Source: Taudactylus pleione (lineage: Eukaryota > Chordata > Amphibia > Anura > Myobatrachidae). Taken from it: a stretch of 64,000 nucleotides of DNA. The stretch is taken from NCBI GenBank assembly GCA_031769625.1, contig JAUIMM010000637.1, positions 4,356,001 to 4,420,000 of the forward strand. The letters run 5' to 3'. Position numbers and translations under genes: made by a program. Below are positions 58,044 through 64,000 of this stretch, in pieces (position 1 is the first letter of the stretch; each line of letters begins with the position of its first letter). The notes beneath the pieces are model-generated. The model was not told where the DNA came from. It did not search any database and saw only the letters and a program-made list of their open reading frames with translations.

Positions 58044-59224
58044 CATGCTGGGAGCCAGCCTCCACTTTTCACTGTAACTCTCCCCTCACTACACTAAGCT
58101 TCAGTGTCCATTAATTCTCCTACCTGAATCACTGTGTCTTCTCTTGCTGATGCTGAGTGAACTCGATCTCTAAACACTGCAGTGCACTTCCTGGTCACAT
58201 GACACATCCAAGGTGTCCATCAGTGCTCAAGGCACGCCCCCCCCATACTCGGAGGCATGCCTCTATTAGCTCTCTTTCTCTGCAGCATACTGTCCATAGT
58301 GTGGCACCGCCCCCAGCTCTGCAAGCGGTGTCTGACTATGCAGAAGCGAGGCCAAGCTGTTGTTGCCTCATCTCTCATCTCCCTGAGTTCCACAAAGCTG
58401 GAGAGTGTTAACTATAAACATAATTACAATAAACAAAGAAGATGTTTATAATTTATAAATATCTTCTTTGTATTATTCTAATCATGCCTCTTCTGCCTAT
58501 CCTGATTGCACGTCCCTGCTACTGTTGTAGTTTGGTGGTAGTTCTTCCACCAGGACTTTATTTTTCTGTGCTGTGATGAGTCCTTCTCATTGGAAGACTC
58601 AATCTTCTGCACAGGCAACAGCATAGTAATGTGTTAAGCTGTCTCTTACCCACCCTGTCATGTCAAAGCACCATATCTTTGATACCCCGCTTAAGGTGAT
58701 GATATGGATGGAGTGGAGTGGGTGCAAGTTGGAGTTACCTCTCTGATAGATTCTAGCTTTTTTGTTTGGTGGCAACTTCCAACTCAGACCACATCCCAGC
58801 AGAGAGGTAAGGGTTCTTCCTTCAGACACAGTAAATGCACATCCAGGCTAGCATGCACAAGAATGGAATATTACATTTAACTGACCCCAGGTAGGAACTG
58901 GAATGAGGCAGCAGGATGGTTGTAATAAATTAAATGAGAATTACATGTACATTAAATTCATAACAAAACAAAATACAGTCTCACAGTTACTGGTAACTTT
59001 ATTGCTAATGAACTATCACTATAAAACTACAGAATTTTTCTTTAAGACAAATTCTATCTACATAAAATACACAAAAATGGTTATTCACATAAACCTAAAA
59101 TAATATGCCTTCTGCTAGCACTCCACAAATGTAAGTAATGGAGGATTCTTTAACCCAAATACCAATATCCACAACACTATGAAATCTGATAAGGTGAATG
59201 CTGGTAGTTTGGGTTACATCTGAG
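58044..59224. other. Unassigned intergenic sequence
   Basis: No gene or element boundary was recognised. Confidence 0.5.
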
Positions 59225-59425
59225 CCTTTGTGTGCACACTGGGGCCTTTAAAGGGGTATTTTTGCTAAAGTGAGAGTTTTTAGAAGTGGAGATGTTGCCC
59301 ATAGCAACCAATTACATTAACATTTAACTAGCATCTGATTGGTTGCTATGGGCAACATCTCCACTTCTAAAAACTCTCACTTTAGTAAAAATACCCCTTT
59401 AAAGGCCCCAGTGTGCACACAAAGG
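59225..59425. mobile_element. 201-bp near-perfect palindrome, T2/Kolobok-like MITE
   Basis: Arms pair from 'cctttgtgtgcacactgggg' at the left to its complement at the right. Inside, TTTAAAGGGG and CCCCTTTAAA (59247-59256 and 59395-59404) match the TTAAAGG-type ends of amphibian T2 MITEs, recalled from family knowledge. The loop is short (around 'aatttaacatttaactag'). Confidence 0.75.
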
Positions 59426-60132
59426 GACAGGTCTATTAGTGATACCTCACAACTGCAGGGTATCACACATCTGTGTGCCAATGTTCTCCTCACATGTGAT
59501 GGTTGCTGAGACAATAGGAGACAGACAGGCCAGCCATGCTCTAGCATAGCGGAATGGGCTATGGGAGTGTGGTTACATCTCCACCTGCACTACCAGTTTT
59601 CTATATACTTTAGGCCCAGGCCTGGGTAATATACACCAGGACACTCCCACTCTTGGGAACCAGATAACTGGCATCATTGCAAACTGGGCAATTCAGGATT
59701 GACTCTATTGTAAACTGGGCTCTCTATTGTAAACAGGTTCCCCAAGAAATGGGCTCTATTTTACATTGACTACGAGAATATTGGCTCTGTATTATAGTCA
59801 CAAGACAGCAGGCTGTTTAATGTACACTAGACACCAGGAAATGGGTTCTGTTACAAAGTATGGGCTCTTTTTTTTGTATACTAGACACCAGGCTAAACAA
59901 TCCGTATTGTAGTTAAGCCAATAATATTGGGTCCTGAGCCACAGGGGCATCGCCAGAACTTTGTGGGAACCTCTCTCCACAGTGTTTGTTCGTTCTATGC
60001 CCCATAAAATTGACCTAGATCGTTTTATACCCCATACAGTAATAGTGGGCTTGTTCATTTTATGCCCCATAGTAGTGCCCTAGTTTTTTTATGCCCTATA
60101 CAAGTTTGCTAGTTCATACTATACCACACAGT
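59426..60132. repeat. Low-complexity degenerate repeats
   Basis: From about 59640 the sequence consists of diverged short units such as 'tgggctctattgtaaact' and 'ttttatgccccata'. The same kind of unit resumes after the hAT insertion at 60944-61050. Confidence 0.55.
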
Positions 60133-60140
60133 GCCACCAG

Positions 60141-60935
60141 TAGAGCCGGATTAAGGGGGGGGGGGTGCAGGGGGCAGGTAACCCCGGGCTCTCATCTCGC
60201 AAGAGGCCCCGCTGGACCCGTAGGAAACTTTGTGGTCAGGTCCAGTACTGCTGCTGCTGTGTGCTGAACAGTACTCTATGTGCCGCAGGGGCTGAGCTGC
60301 GGTGAGAATGAGGAAGCCTCTTTCTCCTCAGGACCCTCCCGGACGAGATTCTGCCCCTTTGCCTCCATTAAGCCACGCCCTTTTCCCCTCTATCCTGTGT
60401 TTAGCCTTCTCCCCTAGTCTCCACCCAGCACCCAGTCTTCTCTCCCCGAGTCCCCTGTCTGTGTAAGGTCACCCTGTCTCTTCACCTCCTCTGGAGCTCT
60501 GCAGTAACAGTCTGCTGAGACCAGGACACCATCTTCCTGCTGAGGTAAGTATAGTGTATGAGAAGGTGTAGGGGGCATATTAAATGCAGTCTGGGGAGGG
60601 GTGCATTAATGTTATCTGTGGGGGGTAGTGTTAATTTGATCGGTGGTGTATTAATATGATGGGGGTATATTACTACCATCTGGGTGATGGGGTGGGGGTG
60701 TAGTAATACTGGGCCTGATTCAGAGGTGGATGGATCTGCAGTAGCAGCTGCTTTTAAGAGAGGAGGGGGCCCGTGAGCAGCCTCCACTATGTGGGGTATA
60801 GTAATACCATCACGGAGCAGATAAGGCAGAACATGCATCCACACACACATTATATTGTAAAAAAATACATCTGCCAACCTCTGTAACCTCTGAAGTGCCC
60901 CGCCCCCCCCCCCCCGTAGCCTTAATCCGACCGTG
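60141..60935. mobile_element. 795-bp non-autonomous hAT element
   Basis: TAGAGCCGGATTAAGG and CCTTAATCCGACCGTG are the inverted ends, flanked by GCCACCAG at 60133-60140 and 60936-60943. The minus-strand 152-codon frame inside lacks hAT motifs. A MITE-like 'gggcctgattcagaggtgg' remnant lies at about 60714. Confidence 0.9.
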
Positions 60936-61146
60936 GCCACCAGTTCATATTATACCACATTGTATTACCCTCAGATCACAATATACCACATTTGTAGTGC
61001 TGCCAGCACACATTATGCCTCGCAGTGCCTCCAGTTCACAATATGACACACAGGGGGCGGGGACCAACCAGCTCCTACCTGAAGGTGATACTTTCTACTA
61101 CTGGAAATGCCATTTTGAAAGGAGATCTTCTTGATTTAGGCACACT

Positions 61147-61680
61147 GGGCCTGATTCAGAGCTGAACGCTCTGACCAGAGCGCTCACTCTGAATCAGGGC
61201 CCTCCTCCATGAAAATGGAGCAGCCTCCTGGCTGCTCGTATAGCTGTGGGTGACCACCCACAGCATATGCGAGCGGCCAAAAAGATGGTCGCGATGGTCT
61301 TGATCATCGCGACCATCGGACTTGCGACGGTCTCCCAGCCACAAGCCCTGGAGTGATTTTGGCTCTATCAGAGCCAAAATCACTCCCACTGACATCACTA
61401 GTGATGTCAGTGGGGCCGGCTTCAGACGGTAGGCGTTCCCATGGGAACGCCTCCATCTGGCAGGCACGCCCCCGGCACGCCCACCAAAGGGGGCGTGCTG
61501 TCAATCAACATCGGCAGCATGCCCCCTTTGGTGCGAGACCTGGAGCGATGGAAAGCCCGTCGCTCCCCGGGTCTCGCGCATGCGCACGACGGAGCTCCCT
61601 CCGTCGTGAGCATGCGCAGTGGGGAACATCGACCCACTTGTGAGCGTCCTGACGCTCACGAGCGGGTCTGAATGACCCCC
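61147..61680 (-). mobile_element. M7: string-of-hairpins MITE
   Basis: In inverse orientation it opens with the terminal palindrome (61147-61201) and follows with hairpins at about 61228-61276, 61285-61318, 61353-61386, 61387-61416, 61425-61462, 61485-61527, 61533-61577 and 61579-61619. It ends 'gtctgaatgaccccc', the inverse of the M5 left end. Flanks do not form a clean duplication. Confidence 0.82.
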
Positions 61681-61689
61681 CACAGTTCC

Positions 61690-62709
61690 ATTTGGGATAG
61701 TCCTAATCTCAGAGCTCGATTCCTGCCCCCAGCTTCACAGAGGCTGTAAGCAAAAAGAAGCCTTTTTTCCGACAGGGCTGGGCTTACTGACTAGCTCGGT
61801 TGTGGCTGTGTGCGTGAAACAGGATTGTAGGAGATGGATCACATAAGTGTGGAGCTTTACTGAGAGGGAGAGACAGAGATCGCCACTGACGAGTCCCCCT
61901 TTTCAGGCTCGGGCAATTGGCCGGACCCAATTTGTTAGTAGGCAATTTCGGGAACTATAGCAATGGCACCTCATGCACCCACTATATCTGTAACACTCCC
62001 AGTTAGACTGTATTAGGAAAGGTTTGGAGTGTAACCAATTATACAATACGTTTTTAAAGATTTATTCAACAATAAGCCGGATAGTACAAGGATTATACAG
62101 TACAATTTCTTTAAAAGAATACAATTTGTTCAAAAAACACTTTTTATGAAACCACAACAATATTATTTATTTTTATTTTTCAGGAACTTGGTTGTATCCG
62201 ACTGCACCTCACTCTAAGGAGTACCTGCGGACCTCTAACTGTTAGTAATCAAACCTCTCCTATTTATACATATAACTGTGATACAATGCAACCCCACAAT
62301 TACCCTCTTAACTAATACAGTTTGCAAAGCGTTTAGTCTAGAATAACATGTTATTCTAATTAAGTCCCAAAGTAGTGTATGTGAAAGGAAGAGAACAGTA
62401 TACTGATCATTGCCTGGGTTGAAGCAAAGTCACAGTTAGTAGTGCACATTATAAGTTGGGGATCCCTTGATTGATTAATTCAAGATAGTCAGAAATCACA
62501 AAATTCCTCCCTACTTTCTGCTTATTGTCTGTCATTTTCCTGGAATAGTTTATGGCAGGTGAATATTCTACAGCTCAAGGAGTAACATTCTCAACTTTCC
62601 TAGAAAAACTTCAGGATACTTTGTGGCACCGGGCAGTGAGATCAGCTGTATCTATTCAGCAGACCGTCCCCCTACTGCAATTTCCTCACTTCCTCAATAC
62701 ATTAGGAAT
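61690..62709. other. Unassigned intergenic sequence
   Basis: No gene or element boundary was recognised. Confidence 0.5.
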
Positions 62710-63385
62710 TAGGGCCCTCATTCAGACCCACTCGCAAGCGGGCGCACGTACGTTAGGCGTACGTACAAAAATATTTAAATTCAATGGCTCGCTCGTATTT
62801 TCGTTCGCATCTAAAATTCCTCCCTAAACTCTGACGACCCCTCCTCTAACTAACGAGCATACGAAATAGCGAGCGTACATCCCCGAAATGGCTTGAAAGG
62901 AACGCACGCACAAGTATAAACAGGAAGTGGCCTTGTCAGATGTCATTACCTGCTCCTTTATTCTGCCTACCTCCATCAATCGTATCATGCCAATCAATGT
63001 ATCAATTAGCTTAATTGTTTTTTTTTTTTAAACACAATGCAAGAAACTTTACTCTTGTCCGTGTTTGTGTTTACCCGCAGAATACGTACGGATGAAACAT
63101 TCGCTTTTATTGTTCAAAAAACATGTGAACCACAATTAAACAATTGTTCTATTGCTGTGGATCCCCGCATATTTCCCTGGGTTCATTTCTTTATTTAAAT
63201 TTGCTTACGCATGTCACTGCATCAAGCCTATCATAACTCTCCAGAGATTTCTGGCCCTGTCGAACACATGACTCATACACTAACCAATAAAATTGCTCCT
63301 GTTAATTTCCAAAATACATTAGCCAATCAGAAAATTTTTACACACTTTATCAAAAATGATTTTTAAGAAAAACACCATTGCCATC

Positions 63386-64000
63386 ATGAGAGCCTCCGCA
63401 TTCACCAGGCGCGAGCTGCTGGTGCTTACGGAGGTCATGGATCGCCGGATCACCAGCCAGCCTCCACTCATCACCAACCGGCAGAAGCGCTCCGCGTATG
63501 CGGAGGCACGGTCCCGCCTGCGGTCCTTCGGCTCACGCCGCAACATCGGGCAGCTGGAGCGCAGGTGGTCCGACCTGCAACGGCGAACGCCCCGCTTGCT
63601 GGCATGCTTTCGCATGGAGATCGAGGAAAGTAAGTGTTATGTATTGTGGTTTTAATGTTTGTGTTTGTGGGGCAAACTGCGTGTGCATGTTTTCCTGTCT
63701 GTCCTATTTATTATTTGTACTCATATCTGCGTGTGCATGTTTTCCTGTCTGTCCTATTTATTATTTGTACTCATATCTGCGTGTGCATGTTTTCCCTCTA
63801 TTTCTGATTTATTCATTCTACTCCTATTTGGCTTATTTTTTGGGTTGTGTTTTTTTTTTAGTTTTGGTCCCCGGATTTGTCCATAAACTAACCGCAATTT
63901 CTTTGACATATTTTAGGGGGACAGCCAAGACTCCGCCGTCACCGTCCGTCCAGACGGCGTTCCCGGCCACTATCCCCAACCCCCAGCCAACACTCCACCC
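63386..64000 (+). CDS. Harb3 left gene: Myb/SANT-like Arg/Pro-rich protein, partial
   Basis: Exon 1 is 63386-63629 (MRASAFTRRELLVL...IGQLERRWSDLQRR, 244 nt as in both other copies) with donor GTAAGT. The exon 2 acceptor TTTTAG precedes 63917, and the frame continues as an Arg-rich segment (RRHRPSRRRSRP) followed by the Pro/Ser stretch. No stop or shift is seen within the window. An alternative in-frame ATG lies 30 bp upstream. Confidence 0.72.
63679..63828 (+). repeat. 50-bp minisatellite in intron 1 of Harb3 left gene, 3 units
   Basis: Units start at 63679, 63729 and 63779 with 'gcgtgtgcatgttttcc' and 'tcctatttattatttgtact'. The sequence is intermediate between the Harb1 and Harb2 arrays. 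Confidence 0.9.

Larger units (their letters stand above)
62713..64000 (+). mobile_element. Harb3: left part of third Harbinger copy, cut by window edge
   Basis: GGCCCTCATTCAGACCC opens the element. The next 1.2 kb follow Harb1 closely, including the 16-bp block at 63076-63091, the CCAAT motifs and the left gene. It belongs to the Harb1 subfamily rather than the Harb2 subfamily. Its right end and other genes are outside the window. Confidence 0.88.

Noticed and set aside
60482..60940. Minus-strand 152-codon frame in the hAT element
   Set aside because: It has no hAT, zinc-finger or other recognisable motif and spans low-complexity G/C runs.

Overview
This is vertebrate nuclear DNA, most likely from a frog with a large, transposon-rich genome. 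The reasons are the spliced PIF/Harbinger transposons, a ZBED-type hAT transposon, a Helitron, a Tc1-like end, CR1/L2-like LINE debris and many palindromic MITEs, all in AT-rich, gene-poor sequence. I found no host protein-coding exon, tRNA, rRNA, CRISPR array or bacterial-type operon. The window is a nested transposon landscape, and the only real genes are transposon genes. All coordinates and splice sites were worked out by eye.

Layout. 1-2470: a MITE fragment, one 599-bp Harbinger-type MITE (N1a) and unassigned DNA. 2471-9660: a nearly complete 7.19-kb hAT element with perfect 8-bp target duplications, a TATA box, an 18 x 160-bp minisatellite in its leader and a BED-finger transposase broken by one frameshift. 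9669-27450: LINE debris, a Helitron (11159-12252), a fold-back element with a TTAGGG-rich core, MITEs M1 and N1b, a duplicated repeat and further MITEs, one of which carries a 25-bp minisatellite. 27454-35222: Harbinger copy 1 (Harb1), with TAA target duplications. 35224-42193: MITEs. 42194-50006: Harbinger copy 2 (Harb2) fused to MITE M4. 50007-62712: hAT, Harbinger-type and Tc1-like elements, often nested. 62713-64000: the left part of Harbinger copy 3 (Harb3), cut by the window edge.

How the genes work together. The Harbinger copies do not have the usual two genes. Harb1 and Harb2 each carry three: a HARBI1-like DDE nuclease (minus strand), a four-exon Myb/SANT-like protein with a C-terminal coiled-coil-like tail (plus strand), and a further three-exon gene at the left end. 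That third gene encodes an arginine- and proline-rich protein whose N-terminal domain resembles the Myb/SANT domain of the second gene. Harb3 shows this third gene too. Intron 1 of the third gene carries a 50-51-bp minisatellite in all three copies. At least nine non-autonomous elements (N1, M) share the Harbinger end sequence GGGCCTGATTCAGA and are plausible clients of this machinery. The M elements are unusual: they are almost entirely a chain of about ten consecutive hairpins.

No copy looks fully functional. Harb1 has a frameshift near the start of its transposase and a stop in its Myb gene. Harb2 has several stops, frameshifts and a lost splice acceptor. The hAT transposase has one frameshift.
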